Positions 23,160 through 33,840 of a DNA stretch of 64,000 nucleotides are shown in pieces. Location of the stretch: contig JBBDHG010000126.1 in NCBI GenBank assembly GCA_037951165.1, forward strand, positions 2,648,001-2,712,000, read 5' to 3'. Made by a program: the position numbers and the translations under genes. This stretch comes from Lophius americanus (Eukaryota; Chordata; Actinopteri; Lophiiformes; Lophiidae). How positions within the stretch are numbered: position 1 is the stretch's first letter; every line of letters begins with the position of its first letter. A model generated the notes under the pieces. The model had not been told where the DNA came from. It did not search any database and saw only the letters and a list, made by a program, of their open reading frames with translations.

Positions 23160-23450
23160 ATCTTGTGTGACTCAGTTGGTAGAGCAGTCGTCCACTTATC
23201 TGAAAGTCCGTGCTTCGAACCCCGACCACTGCAGTCCACATGTCGACCCCAAGTTGCTCCGAATGGCTGTTCCATTGGTGCGTGAATGATAGCATTAGGG
23301 GTTACCGCTCTGGCTGAGCAGGTGGCACTTTGCATGGCAGCCTCTATCATCACTGTTTGTGTGAATGTGTCAATGCTGGCTCGCATTGTAAAGCGCTTTG
23401 AGTGGTGGCGCAGACTAGAAAAGCGCTATTTATGTACAGTTCACTGAGTT
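23160..23450 (+). mobile_element. tRNA-derived SINE (V-SINE/Mermaid-like)
   Basis: The tRNA-like head has an A box (TGACTCAGTTGGTAGAGC, 23168-23185) and a B box (GCTTCGAACCC, 23212-23222). The body includes AAGTTGCTCCGAATGGCTGT. The conserved 3' domain is AATGCTGGCTCGCATTGTAA and AAGCGCTTTGAGTGG, with the tail AGAAAAGCGCTATTTATGTA. Compared with the copy at 38836-39145 it lacks about 25 bp (the GTCCTTGAGGAAGATACTGA region) but keeps both RNA polymerase III promoter boxes. The short frames on both strands here are SINE translation, not genes. Confidence 0.9.
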
Positions 23451-24429
23451 AATTTAATGCACCATACCTGGTATTTTTAAGGTAAAAATTCAACTGCAAA
23501 TTAATGTGATAATTCTAGTCCTGTGTTAGCAAAAAACGACAGTCAACACAAAGTTTTCGCTTCGGGCTTTACCTCAGATTCTCTGACAACCAAAGAAGGA
23601 AGTTACAAAGAAAATGTAACTTTCAGTTCAATAAGAAATGCATGAAAATAAAATAAACCCCACTTTACTAATGGCACTATGAGACTCAGTCAATTGTGTT
23701 GCAATTGTGTTGCAGCATCTGCCTTTTAAGTCAGCCGGACCCAAACTCCGCCAATAAAGAGAAATGGTCGCATTGTGAGGTTGTGATTGGATAACTGGAT
23801 GGATGTGGGTTTGAACTGTGAGAAACATGAATGGCTCTCTTACAGGTGGTGACGTGATGTGATTCTGGCTGGCAGCACCATGTAGAATGTCCGAACATTA
23901 GGAGATTTTCTGTGTTAGGGGGGGAAAGTTTTTAGTAGAATTTTTATTTGTTAATACTATTTTTGAAGTTTTACACCCCTAAGCATTTTGTGCCCAGTCG
24001 ATGTTACACCATAGATCAAATGAGGTTCTTAGGTAATACTAGTCCCCTGCTTCTAGGGCATAAGACACAGAAACATTTCAGTAACTTTGGTGGAGTGGTT
24101 TGGAGAAGAGGCTGGAATGGCTCTAGAGCAGCAGAGCAGGCTGGGCACAGACTGCTGTGTGAGGCAATAGGGAGACAGGGAGAACAAAAGGGAGACAGCA
24201 ATGAACCGGAGGCACAGGCAGGATGATCTTACCCCTCATGTCCCACGAGAGACATTTTGTCTTTTCACTTCTGATTTTAATCCTAATTTTGGCTTTGCAA
24301 TGCCTTGACTTTGGATGTGTATTTTGGGGATTTGTCCTCATAGCCTGTTCAGTCCTATCGTTTGACGTAAATGTTTGGTGATATTGCCAACACAGAAAAA
24401 AAAGTGCATTCCATGTTTTATTGGCTTTC
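23451..24429. other. Unassigned stretch
   Basis: Overlapping 92- and 102-codon frames at 23948-24431 have no recognised domain. No repeat family recognised. Confidence 0.45.
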
Positions 24430-24486
24430 ATTCCTTCATTCGTTCATTTGTGTATTTATCAATTCATTCATTCCTTCATTCATTTC
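24430..24486. repeat. Degenerate (ATTC)n tract
   Basis: Imperfect tetranucleotide repeat (CATTC units with interruptions), about 57 bp. Confidence 0.7.
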
Positions 24487-24924
24487 ACTCAGCTCGAAAA
24501 TTGATACACTGAAAACATATTGCTGATTGCTGTATAGTAAAAAAAAATATATTTGATAAAACTTGAATAAAGTGTGTTTTCAAAATGTGCGTGAGTGTAT
24601 GTGAAGCTATTAGATTATCCATATCTGAATTCTACTCTACAGCAGTTATTTATTCATTGTGAAAAGGTTGAAATCGCAAAAATAATTAAATATTTGATAG
24701 TTATTATCACGGTTAATGTTGGTCGAATGCATTAAATCGTAAAACGATAAAATAATGTAAATATGTGATATTTGATGGCAGTTTCAGGTTCCTGACATCC
24801 TTGAAGAGTATGTGAGTATAGCCTGAGTAAGAAATTTGAAAGAAAATGAGAAACAGAAACAGGAAGTGGTTGGGTTGATAACTGTTTGATTTGTTGTTAC
24901 TGTGGTTGTCTCAGACTCCCTGAT

Positions 24925-25225
24925 AGTCAGGAGTCAGAGCCGGAAGCAGCAGACTTGAAAATGTCCATAAGTTCTCTGGGAGTGAGGAGGATGGACAGGA
25001 TTGGAAAGGAGAACATCAGAGGGACAGCCAAGTAAGATGTCTAGGAGATAAAAAACCAGAGAGGCCAGCTTGGGATAGTTTGGACCCGTGAAGAGTTAGG
25101 ATAGTGGATCTAGGAAAGATGGTGGAGGTTTCCGCTTGTAGTGAGAGGACATGCAGTTGGTTGTTGTGACAGAGATAGATGGAGAGGACAGGACAAGATG
25201 GAAACAGATTATGGCATTCTTCATT
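24925..25225 (+). pseudogene. RTE-type LINE, C-terminal fragment
   Basis: Nucleotide signature of the same RTE-type family as 8500-9440. It has AGCAGACTTGAAAATGTCCA, TCTCTGGGAGTGAGGAGGAT, GACAGGATTGGAAAGGAGAA and ACATCAGAGGGACAGCCAAG. It ends with GAGAGGACATGCAGTTGGTT and ACAGGACAAGATGGAAACAG, the block that encodes the EDMQLVG...RWKQ signature in better preserved copies. No open frame covers it, and internal deletions are evident between 25070 and 25140. Confidence 0.75.
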
Positions 25226-25230
25226 GGGTA

Positions 25231-26019
25231 GGGTAAATGATGATTTGGGTTTTATCAAACAGGTTTTAAAAGAACCTCGGGTGAAATATGTCGAGTAGAA
25301 CGTGTCATCTCTCGTGGGTGAATGTTGTGTCACTTTTCTAAGAAAGCCTCACAATCATCCACTGAAGTATGCTTGGATGATCTGCAGAATCATCCAGAGG
25401 TTTATCCTACCTAATATAGTCAAATCAATCTCCATATATACTCCACACCACACACCTCGGCGGGTCTGTCTTCTCGAGGCCCGTAAATCCATTTGACCTC
25501 CAACTGTCACTCAGCTTTCGAGCCAGAGCAGACGAATATTCTTGAAAATCTTTAATCGTATATTCTCAGCAAATAAACTGGCAGTTGTGAAGCACACTGC
25601 CTAATCCTCTCTGCCTCCACTTGAAAGTTTGAATATGGCATCATTTTTATGATTGTGTCGGTGTGTGGGTGTGTGTGACATGACAGACGAGTCTGCGAAT
25701 AGGCCACTGTATCTGTGGGATCATATATGAGCCATAAAGCCCAGCTAATACTTAAATCCTGAAGATATAACCTACTCCGCTGCACCGCTAGGAAAGAGCC
25801 CGATACTGTAGCTGCTCATATTTATCTTTACATAGATATAGTATACTGGAACCCACTCTTTGTCATTGCCACATTTGAGACCAAATGCGTCAATACGGAA
25901 AAGAGGAAATGGCTTTTCCTGATGTTCAGTTAATTGCCCTGCAGGTTTGCATAAAATTACCCTCAGCCAAGGAAATGGAATTCATGCTGGGAATTATGGT
26001 ATATAGCTGTTGAGTATGA
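25231..26019. other. Unassigned stretch, possibly unique noncoding DNA
   Basis: No repeat signature from about 25500 to 26000, and the base composition is more even than in the neighbours. It could hold conserved noncoding sequence, but nothing specific can be shown. Short frames (for example 25552-25785 minus) have no domains. Confidence 0.35.
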
Positions 26020-26215
26020 GGTTATATGCGCCCCACAGTAAGTGAACATTGAGGAAAAAAAAGAAAAATGAATGCCTAAGAATCGGAGTGACTTCGATGA
26101 GGACCACATTGTGATGGATATATGAGTGAGTCGGACGAGGTTTGTTGGGTGTACCTGATCTGAAGTCAGTTGGTAAGTGGTTTAAGAAAGGACATGTGTG
26201 AAAGCGCGAAAGGGG
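26020..26215 (+). mobile_element. Tc1-like transposon, 5' fragment
   Basis: The sequence has CAGTAAGTGAACATTGAGG, GGAGTGACTTCGATGAGGAC and CACATTGTGATGGATATATG. It continues to AGTTGGTAAGTGGTTTAAGA, matching the 5' flank and first 150 bp of the transposase gene of the same Tc1-like family as 21175-21345. Homology stops near 26215. The next part of the gene may reappear at 28558-28645. Confidence 0.65.
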
Positions 26216-26489
26216 ACTCACTCGCTCCGTCTCCCCTTAATGCACAAGGGGATAAGGATTTAGTCTCAGATTAACCTGATCTATCCAATTGTTGTTTTAA
26301 GTTAAGCCTATCAGTTGTATTTTCATAACCTTTATGTCTATGGATAGCTAAGACATGCAACAATGTATTTTAATTTGCATTGCACCTGTTACGATGTGTG
26401 AGTAATTTGTGGTTAAACATCGATAATATCAATACATCTATCCTCGCCTGATTCTTCTTAGCTAACAAATAAGATACAATATTATGTTA

Positions 26490-26900
26490 CTATCAATCAA
26501 TCAATCTTTATTTATATAGCGCAAATTCACAACAACAGTTTCCGTAAGGTGCTTTCCAGAAAGAGCAGGTCTAGACCAGACTCTTTATATAATTATCTAC
26601 AGGACTCAACAAATTCCTCCTTGAGCAAGCGCTTGGCGACAATGGCGAGAAAAAAACGCCCTCTAACGGGCAGAAACCTCGAGCAGGTCCAAGACTCAGG
26701 GTGGACGGCCTACTGCTATGAACGGTCGGGTTTGGAAAAAAAAAAAACTAGTTAGAGAGAGAAAGAGAGATATGGGTAAGGAGATATACAGACGGGGGAA
26801 AAGCAGCAAAGATATCAGCTATATTCCACTGTCTCCAACCGCTCCATGGTCAGGCCGCGGCAGCAACAGGGATCCCAGGTTGATAATAACATTAATATTA
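26490..26900 (-). repeat. Dispersed teleost repeat with (TTGA)n-type tail
   Basis: On the minus strand the 3' end is TTGCGCTATATAAATAAAGA followed by TTGATTGATTGAT, a tail shared with many fish SINE/LINE-related repeats. The plus-strand landmarks (GGTGCTTTCCAGAAAGAGCA, CTCCTTGAGCAAGCGCTTGG, AAGACTCAGGGTGGACGGCC) are familiar from repeats scattered in teleost genomes. A related block follows at 27240-27640, so this may be one interrupted insertion. The family is not named here. Confidence 0.7.
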
Positions 26901-27093
26901 ATCTAACATATAGCGATAACTTATGGGGAAATACTATACAATAATATCAATAATGATAACAACAATAATCATCATTATGAGCATCTTGTGATCAGTGGAC
27001 ATCGAGCAGGTCCACAGTAGCAGATGCAATCATCAACCATGTGACCTTACAGGGCGAGAAAACACAAGGACTCCAGGGAAGAAGTTAAGTTTG

Positions 27094-27217
27094 TAACATG
27101 CATTAATCCATTAACATGCATTTTATCCATTTAAATGCATTGATCCATTTAACATGCATTAAACCATTTAACATGCATTACTCCAGTAACATGCATTACT
27201 CCAGTAACATGCATTAA
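27094..27217. repeat. 18-19 bp minisatellite, seven units
   Basis: ACATGCAT (once AAATGCAT) recurs at 27096, 27114, 27133, 27152, 27171, 27189 and 27207, a spacing of 18 or 19 bp. It lies between the two blocks of the dispersed repeat. Confidence 0.85.
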
Positions 27218-27239
27218 AGTAGAGGGATGTATAAAGAGG

Positions 27240-27640
27240 GACAGTAAGAGAGGAAGAGAGAAAAGCTCAGTGCATCATGGGAGATCCCCTAGCAGTCTAA
27301 ACCTATAGCAGCATAGCTAAGAGGTATCTTATGCCAGCCTTAATTATAAACTTTATCATAAAGGAAAGTTTTAAGATTGGAAGATGGTTCCACAGTAGAG
27401 GAGCCTGATAGAATGGGAGCCAGAGCATTCAGCTACTTCTGGAGACTCTAGGGACTACAAGTAACCCTGCATGCTGGGAGCGCAAAGTTCTGATTGGACA
27501 ATATGGAACTATGAGCTCCTTCAGATACGTTGGTGCCTGACCGTTAAGGGCTTTGTAAGTGAGCAGAAGGATTTTGAATTTGATTCTAGATTTTACCGGG
27601 AGCCAATGAAGGGAAGCTAATACAATGAAGCACTAGTATT
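27240..27640 (-). repeat. Dispersed teleost repeat, second block
   Basis: Plus-strand landmarks include AGCTCAGTGCATCATGGGAG, ACCTATAGCAGCATAGCTAA, GGTTCCACAGTAGAGGAGCC, AACCCTGCATGCTGGGAGCG and GCCTGACCGTTAAGGGCTTT, with ACCGGGAGCCAATGAAGGGA at the end. These belong to a high-copy teleost repeat. Strand is taken from the tail of the first block. A decayed second copy is at 39340-39475. Confidence 0.7.
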
Positions 27641-27679
27641 AATATGTTTACATTTATTTTTCATTTAATTAGGACTTTA

Positions 27680-27840
27680 AACTCAGTAAGTCAATGAGAA
27701 AAAGTTGTAATTTTACAATAATAAAGTCTTCATTTTGGGGAAAAAAGTTTTAATTTTACAAGCATAAAGTCGTAATTTAATGGGAATTAACGCCATCATT
27801 TTATGAGGATAAAGTGGTAATTTTAGGCTACTCATTGAAT
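27680..27840. repeat. Degenerate AATAAAGTCGTAATTTTA tandem repeat
   Basis: Variants of a GAATAAAGTCGTAATTTTAC-like unit recur four to five times with point changes and indels (near 27690, 27715, 27755, 27800). Similar tracts are common in fish DNA. Confidence 0.6.
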
Positions 27841-27959
27841 GGGAAAAATGGGACATGGAGCATCTTGTCAAGTGATATTGCGATTGCTTCCCTTTTAGCA
27901 GAACCTATAACTTTAATTAACATTAATGCTTTTGGTCATGTTTTTATATAGTTATTTTA

Positions 27960-28075
27960 TTTTTTATTGATGCTTTTATCTGCTTTTGATTTGTAGCACT
28001 TTGAGATTTGATCCAAATGTAAAGTTTATTATAAATTAAATGTATTATTATTATTATTATTATTAATAATATAAG
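27960..28075 (+). repeat. L2-type LINE 3' UTR fragment
   Basis: TAGCACTTTGAGATTTGATC and CCAAATGTAAAG, followed by a TTA microsatellite. This is nearly identical to the reverse complement of 10580-10700, the 3' end of the large L2 copy. Only the last 100 bp or so are present, as expected for extreme 5' truncation. Confidence 0.85.
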
Positions 28076-28454
28076 TTTGACAAATCAATAAATACAGTAT
28101 TATTAAATATATTATATTTAATATACCGTAAATATATACAGTATTTATATTGTATACAAACACAACAGGTAAACAAATGATCATAAGTAATAGAAGTGTG
28201 TAAACGCTGTGTAAAAACAGAACATGGACAGACATGGAGGAAATCATCTCTTTTGTGCAGCAGGAGATTATTTAATGGCGGATTTAGTCGTCCCATAATG
28301 TGGATGGAGGCTTATGCCATGATCCTGAAGTACTCTGACTCCTTCATCAATATGTGATATATAATAATGTACACCGGAGGTTGTGTGTTTGGTTCTGTGT
28401 GTAGGAAGGCATGTCAAGAAAAGATCAAATAAAAAATTACTTCACCTCAACAAA

Positions 28455-28557
28455 TTCAGATTCAGAGTTTTGATCAAGGACCCTATGACATGTGGAGGGC
28501 AGCGACAGTCCTGGCTTTGAACCCCGATCTACTGCTCTACTTCCTGAGCTACAGTTG
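28455..28557 (-). mobile_element. tRNA-derived SINE fragment
   Basis: On the minus strand it reads GTAGCTCAGGAAGTAGAGCA (A box), GGGGTTCAAAGCC (B box), then CATAGGGTCCTTGATCAA. This is the same family as the SINE at 48751-49001. The 3' body is missing or unrecognisable. Its 5' end abuts Tc1-like sequence. Confidence 0.75.
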
Positions 28558-28645
28558 TCTGATCCCACTGAAGAGTTACCGAAGCAGAAATATCTGAAAA
28601 AGTTAATGCTGGTTCTGACAGAGAGGTGTCAAAAATGTGGGAAAT
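28558..28645 (+). mobile_element. Tc1-like transposon, internal transposase fragment
   Basis: GATCCCACTGAAGAGTTACC, then CTGAAAAAGTTAATGCTGGT and TCTGACAGAGAGGTGTC. These match the segment of the teleost Tc1-like transposase gene about 100 bp downstream of where the 26020-26215 piece ends. Orientation is the same. No frame is open. Confidence 0.65.
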
Positions 28646-29138
28646 GTCGAAAATAAACAACCAAAGTTTGTGTATAACAAGAAATAATATAAAAATAATC
28701 CAACGATAAAGGATAGATACTCCAGTATTAAATCTATTGAATATCAGAATTTTAAATTACAAAAATAGTATTTTGGGCGTTCTGTAAGAGCTGCCACATG
28801 TGCTGGTAAACAACACAGAAAACCAAAGTTATGGCAAAGCATCAGGACGTTGTGCGATGGTAATGTGAATGCACATTAAACCATTGATAGAAACATAAAG
28901 GACTTTGGATTGTTGACTGTCCACTGGGTGCAAACTGACTGATGACTGGTTACTTCCTGTCTCTGTCAAACCTGATACCTGAGCTGCTGCAACACAAGCA
29001 TCTAGGCATCCAGCAATACTGTGAGGAATAGTAAAGCAGATGATCGGCTCTACTCACTTGGCCAATTAAAGACCCTGCCCACTGCTCTACACCCACAGCT
29101 GATAAGACTTCCCCTTCGACCTGTGTGGGCGTACACAG
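28646..29138. other. Unassigned stretch
   Basis: No repeat family or coding signal recognised. Confidence 0.45.
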
Positions 29139-29264
29139 GCAGAACTTTCTACCAATATATACCTTACTTCTCCGTTAGTTTTGTTGCCTCTGCAGCTTTA
29201 AGCAGAACTTTCTACCAATAAATGCCTTACTTCTCGGTTAGTTTTGTTGCCTCTGTAGCTTTAA
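29139..29264. repeat. 63-bp tandem duplication
   Basis: Two adjacent copies (29139-29201 and 29202-29264) begin with GCAGAACTTTCTACCAATA and end with GCAGCTTTAA or GTAGCTTTAA. They differ at only a few positions, so the duplication is recent. The 66-codon frame at 29021-29221 overlaps it and has no domain. Confidence 0.9.
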
Positions 29265-30269
29265 GTGCACAACGGTCATAAAAATAGACAGTATATATAT
29301 ATATTTTGAAAAAAGAAGGTACAGACTTTAGAGCTTAGTCCCTGGCAGGAAATAGATCACACGAGGCAGCCACTGGTCGAATAAAGTGCCTCTAGCATGG
29401 AGGTAAGGAGAGGAACATAACCGTACCTGTATGTTTCCAGGTGTTCTTCTACCACTAGCCTGTCATACTGAGCTGAGGTAACAATCAATGTTAATTCAAT
29501 GTGTTGAGTGTTGAATCTCAACACACGGAGAACCTTTTTGTCGATTTAATCCTTTTTGTTGACCATGGAGGTGGCTGAACTTTCACCTCTGCTGTGTTTG
29601 TAGGGCAGTTTAACAGTGCTTGGATTAGCAGTATGCAAAACACAAAATAAACTTGAGTGCACATCAAAGTGCAAGAAAACAACACAAGGCAATACCGTAT
29701 AGCGAATACTGCAAGATAATTTCTCTGGATGTATACTACTGTGTTATCTGCATTATCTTCAGAATATTATTACAGCACCATTGGTTGGTGAAAAATAAAC
29801 CCTCCTTCTTATTCTTTTCCTGGTTATCTGCGGTGACCAGTGCAGACAAACCCGACTGCTAGCCTTAGACAGTAGGACCACTGGATGTGGTGGAAGCTTG
29901 TCTAACTCTGGCACTGACCAGCACTCCTTCCCCATTTCTAATTATAATTTTTTTTGACCAGCCCGCGCCGGTCCGTTTGGTTTTGAGCTGGTACCACACT
30001 GGAAGTGGAAGAAGCTCTCTCATAAATGTGACTTTATCGGCACTACATACACTTAATGCTGCTACACAATTCAATGTTTAATTGTCTATTTAATGATGTC
30101 TGCATGCTTTGCAGTCTGAGGTCAACCACCCCTGAGTGACCTGAAGAGTCTGTCTGAGATCCTTTCATTTTAATCATCTTTTATCCTGTGTGTCAAAAAT
30201 GAAGTGTAGGATGTCACAAACTAAGCAAAAATAAATAGGAAATAATTATGTTTGGTCCCCTAAAGTCCA
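29265..30269. other. Unassigned stretch
   Basis: Short frames of 60-70 codons on both strands, none with a recognisable domain. No repeat family recognised. Confidence 0.45.
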
Positions 30270-30640
30270 CCAATATATCTTTGATTCTTACCTTCAATTA
30301 TCCACCCTACAGCCAGAATCCAAGGGGTCATATTTGACAGGTTCACTTTTCACAAACAATTAAGGTATGGTCCAGTCTTGTTTCTATCATCTAAAGAGCA
30401 TTTCTGGGATCAGGCATTTCTCCCTCCGCCTGATCTGCAGAAGGTTGTCAATGCTTTTATTTCATCTCGGCTGGATTATTGTAACTCCTTGGATTCAGGG
30501 TTAAGCCTGAAAGCTGCAGCCCGTCTTCAGCTGGTACAAAACACTGCATCATTACCAGGAGACAAGACGACATCAGCCCTCTTTCAACCTCTCCTCTCTG
30601 TTCTGTCCGGGGTGTTTTAAAATTGATTCTAAAGGCGCAG
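30270..30640 (+). pseudogene. L2-type LINE reverse transcriptase C-terminal fragment
   Basis: The translation reads GVIFDRFTFHKQLRYGPV (just upstream in another frame), then VVNAFISSRLDYCNSL and AAARLQLVQNTAS within the frame 30378-30620. These are the GVIFDS-LSF, V-HAFISSRLDYCNALL and RLQLVQN-AAR blocks that follow the reverse transcriptase core in L2-type proteins. The last block, which normally leads to HWLPV-RI-FK, is partly recognisable at 30590-30620. The core with the YADD site is absent, and frameshifts separate the blocks. Confidence 0.8.
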
Positions 30641-30680
30641 TATGTAAAACTTAGTGGTATCTAACGCTGAACTTCCATGT
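30620..30680. repeat. Dispersed teleost repeat scrap
   Basis: AAAGGCGCAGTATGTAAAAC and TTAGTGGTATCTAACG match the edge of a short noncoding repeat common in fish. Related sequence (ACATCTAGTGGTGAGGTTCC) is at 45950-46035. Confidence 0.4.
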
Positions 30681-30784
30681 TTTAAGTTATATTACATATC
30701 CTAGAAATCTAATATAACAAGTGTCAAGATAATTACATCCTGTCAAGTGATGGGGTTCCTAGATAGTGAGAGATATTTAGAAAT

Positions 30785-30835
30785 TATATAAGATAAGATC
30801 AAGCTTTATTAGTCCCACATCGGGGAATATTTAGT
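30785..30835 (-). repeat. LINE-type 3' tail scrap
   Basis: AAGATAAGATCAAGCTTTAT and TAGTCCCACATCGGGGAAT: the same tail as at 208-250. Confidence 0.6.
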
Positions 30836-32009
30836 TATTTATCCTGTAAATCTATAAGTCAAAGCTAACTTGGAAGATAAACAATATTTTTATTTGTTCT
30901 ACATTATGGCACATCACAGTCAAAGATTGTAAGCATGAAGACCTGACTCATGAAACCATTCAAAGGTTAACTGGTGGGATTTGGATGGTTACGGACAGTT
31001 GCACACTGCTGGACTGATCATTCAAGAGGAGAGACAGTGCAGTGAGCATTCGGGACTTCATTTAACAATGAAAATAATGTATCAGGATAGGGTGTCCTTT
31101 AACATGACCAACATTAATGTGAGTCTTACATTTGTTCCATGCATCTCTTCATTTTTCCTTAAAACACACTCTAATTTTCTTTTATTTAATATTGGATATA
31201 ACTATAACCTCTTCAGAAAGTAAAGTATGTTCAGTTTAAAGCTGGATTTGAAAGTTCCTCACTTCTGTTAGCAATACAGAGTAGAATGCGCTACTCTAAC
31301 GACACACTTAATAGCACTTCAATTAGAGCCGTTAAAAGCTCCCTGAGAAAAGGACTTTTCAGTTGAATACCTGAAGGTATGAGAGGTGAGTACGCCACCT
31401 CTCAGCTAATGGCTGAGATTCAACCTGGACAATTTGCCAGTTTTTCACAGAGCCAACACGAACAAACAAATAAACAAAAAACAGGCAATGTATAAATCAC
31501 CTATTTTGTCTTTCAATATTAGATTTACCATTGTATCGCACAATTGAAAATTGCACATTCAGAGAGAAAACTGTGACATCTTAGTCTTTGCAAAAACAAC
31601 TATTTTGAACTTAACAACATTGAATGTATTTTTTCATTTCTCTCATTCTAGTGTGATCATGAATGGCAGATTTAATGGGTTTCAACGAATGATGAATTAG
31701 TGATCAATTTTTAGGAGTTATGGTTGAAACAACAAAATTCTTCCCCAATATAAGCCATCTTTAAAAGTTTATTATTGCAGCAAAAAATAAGACAGGATAC
31801 ATCAAAAGTTAAAAGACAAAAATGTGAGTGAGGCACAAGGGTTTGAAATTGTTACAAGGACAATTTTATTATCTGGGTAATAGAAATTACGCTATTTTGT
31901 CCTTATTAGAGGGTTGCCCCCAATTTTGATTAATTTTCTAACTAGTGGACATACGCTGTGAGTGAGAGTTCCACAGAAATTCCACCCGTACACTGTAAAA
32001 AGATTTTTA
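30836..32009. other. Unassigned stretch
   Basis: An 80-codon frame at 30981-31223 has no domain. No repeat family recognised. Confidence 0.45.
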
Positions 32010-32195
32010 CTGTGAAACACATATCCTCACCAAAGTTTAATCCCCTCTAGGAAGTGCGAAAACCCTGCCTCTGGGTAAAATTTCATGCAAATCCATCCTG
32101 TAGTTTTCCCATAATCCTTTTCACAAAGAAAAAATACAAACAAACAACTAGAGAAACGCACAGGAATGCGTAACCTCCTTGGCGGAACTAAAAAG
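32010..32195 (+). repeat. Dispersed repeat ending ACCTCCTTGGCGGA
   Basis: It contains AATTTCATGCAAATCCATCC, AATCCTTTTCACAAAGAAAA and the ending GTAACCTCCTTGGCGGAAC. This string order is familiar from a noncoding repeat scattered in many animal genomes. No coding capacity seen. Confidence 0.55.
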
Positions 32196-33744
32196 TCTAA
32201 CCAGAAATAAATCAAACAAATCCAAAGTCAGTTTCATGGATCCAAACTTCTCTCAGCTATTTCCCTCATCCCTCTCTGTCAAAAGCCAGCGTGAAAATCT
32301 GTTCTTTATTGTTGATAACAATATTAGATTAGCAGGTGAAGTCGACTGTTCAATCACACGTCCTACAATTTAATACCTTGAAACTTTGAATCTTATCCAC
32401 CAAAAATCTGGAAACTGTCCACTCACGCTTTGATCAAATCCCACGCAGTTTTCTCTCTTCCCATCTAATTCAACACTCCACAAAATACTTCAGTTTTTTG
32501 TGGTTACTGCATGTTTAAAAGACTATTACCTTAAGTGATAATTTGACAGATTTACTGAGCACTTTAAAGCCTGATGCCCCCTGTGAGCCTTCAATAGAGC
32601 CCTGTTAGGAATAAAAGCAGAAGAAAGCCCACAGTGGGACTCATGACTGGAACAAATAACTGGAGAAAGGTTAGCTCTTTTGAATTCCTAAGAAATTAAA
32701 AAAAAAAAAATCTTGATAATCTTCTCCTGAATTCTCAATTTTAAAATATTGCTTCTGTTTTATTGAACACATACAATATGATTTGTATCATCGTCAACAT
32801 GTTATTATTACTATTATTTGCATTCTTTCTATTTTATCCTTTGAGACGACTGTTGTTATGAATTGGCGCTATATAAATAAAGACTCTCCCTCTCTCTCTC
32901 TCAGCCTTACAAGTTTAAGCAGTGAGTTGTCCACCCTGTTTTGGGATCTGCTCAAGGCTGTTGAAAGACAGTTTTTTTTCCTTTCACTGTCTCTATGTTC
33001 TCTGTACCGTGAGAATTGTTGTCTGTATTTGTGAAATATCTGATTTTGCAAATAGGACTCCTACATAGCCTCTTCCGCCGATGTCAACAGACATTTGTTT
33101 GATTTGATTTGTATTTCACACTCAGAGTCCATATCGCATTTCAGTGAAAATGAGGGGTTCTGAAAAGTCCAGTGACAAAGCGTCTGCTCACATACTCACC
33201 TCAGAATTTACGCCTCTCTGTCCCAGACTCTGATGCCTTTTCCGGAAAAAAAGTTTTACGAAACCACTTCTTTCCTTTATCATGAAGATTTGATCATATT
33301 GCCTGTGAATTTACCAACTTAGAGCGCACTAAAAAAAAATTACATTGCTGGATTCGGATCCCCAACTCTTGTGTCCAGACGGCATTAGAGTAAACCAATG
33401 ACATACATAAGCTGAGCAAATTTACTAAACAATGAATTGATAATCAATCTGGCAGGAAGACAAATGTATATACACAAAGGCAGTTTTTTTTGGAAGTAAA
33501 TTGGAAAAATGTTTTGCACTTCCCGTGTTTTAAGTTAACTTTCCACTGTAGTCCCTCCTTCACATCCGGATAAATAAAAAAAATTACTCTGTCGCATGTT
33601 GATGTGTGTGCCTCCAGTTTTTCCATTTTTTTTCCAAATTAAATGCATATGAATCAACTTAAGTGATTTATCTTGTTTGTTTTTTTTTACTCACTGGGGG
33701 CAGTTTTTTTTTTTTCTTTTTTCTTTTTCTTTTTTTTTACATAA
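32196..33744. other. Unassigned stretch with low-complexity tracts
   Basis: Holds a SINE/LINE-type tail (GAATTGGCGCTATATAAATA at 32860-32880) followed by a CTCTCTCT tract, a 10-bp A run near 32700, and a T-rich, TTTTTC-rich tract at 33675-33740. Short frames show no domains. Confidence 0.5.
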
Positions 33745-33840
33745 AATACATTAAGGGGGAGCTTTATCTCCAAAGGCTTTTGGGCCATCATTTCACAACC
33801 ATATGTCAGATTTATTTTGCATTGTAGTCAGTTCTTATTA
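33745..33840 (+). repeat. Element A copy 4, partial
   Basis: TAAGGGGGAGCTTTATCTCC, AAAGGCTTTTGGGCCATCAT and CACAACCATATGTCAGATTT: the middle part of the Element A unit. Confidence 0.65.

Noticed and set aside
23160..23235. Functional tRNA gene
   Set aside because: A and B boxes are present, but the sequence continues into a SINE body and tail and does not fold as a full cloverleaf with acceptor stem.
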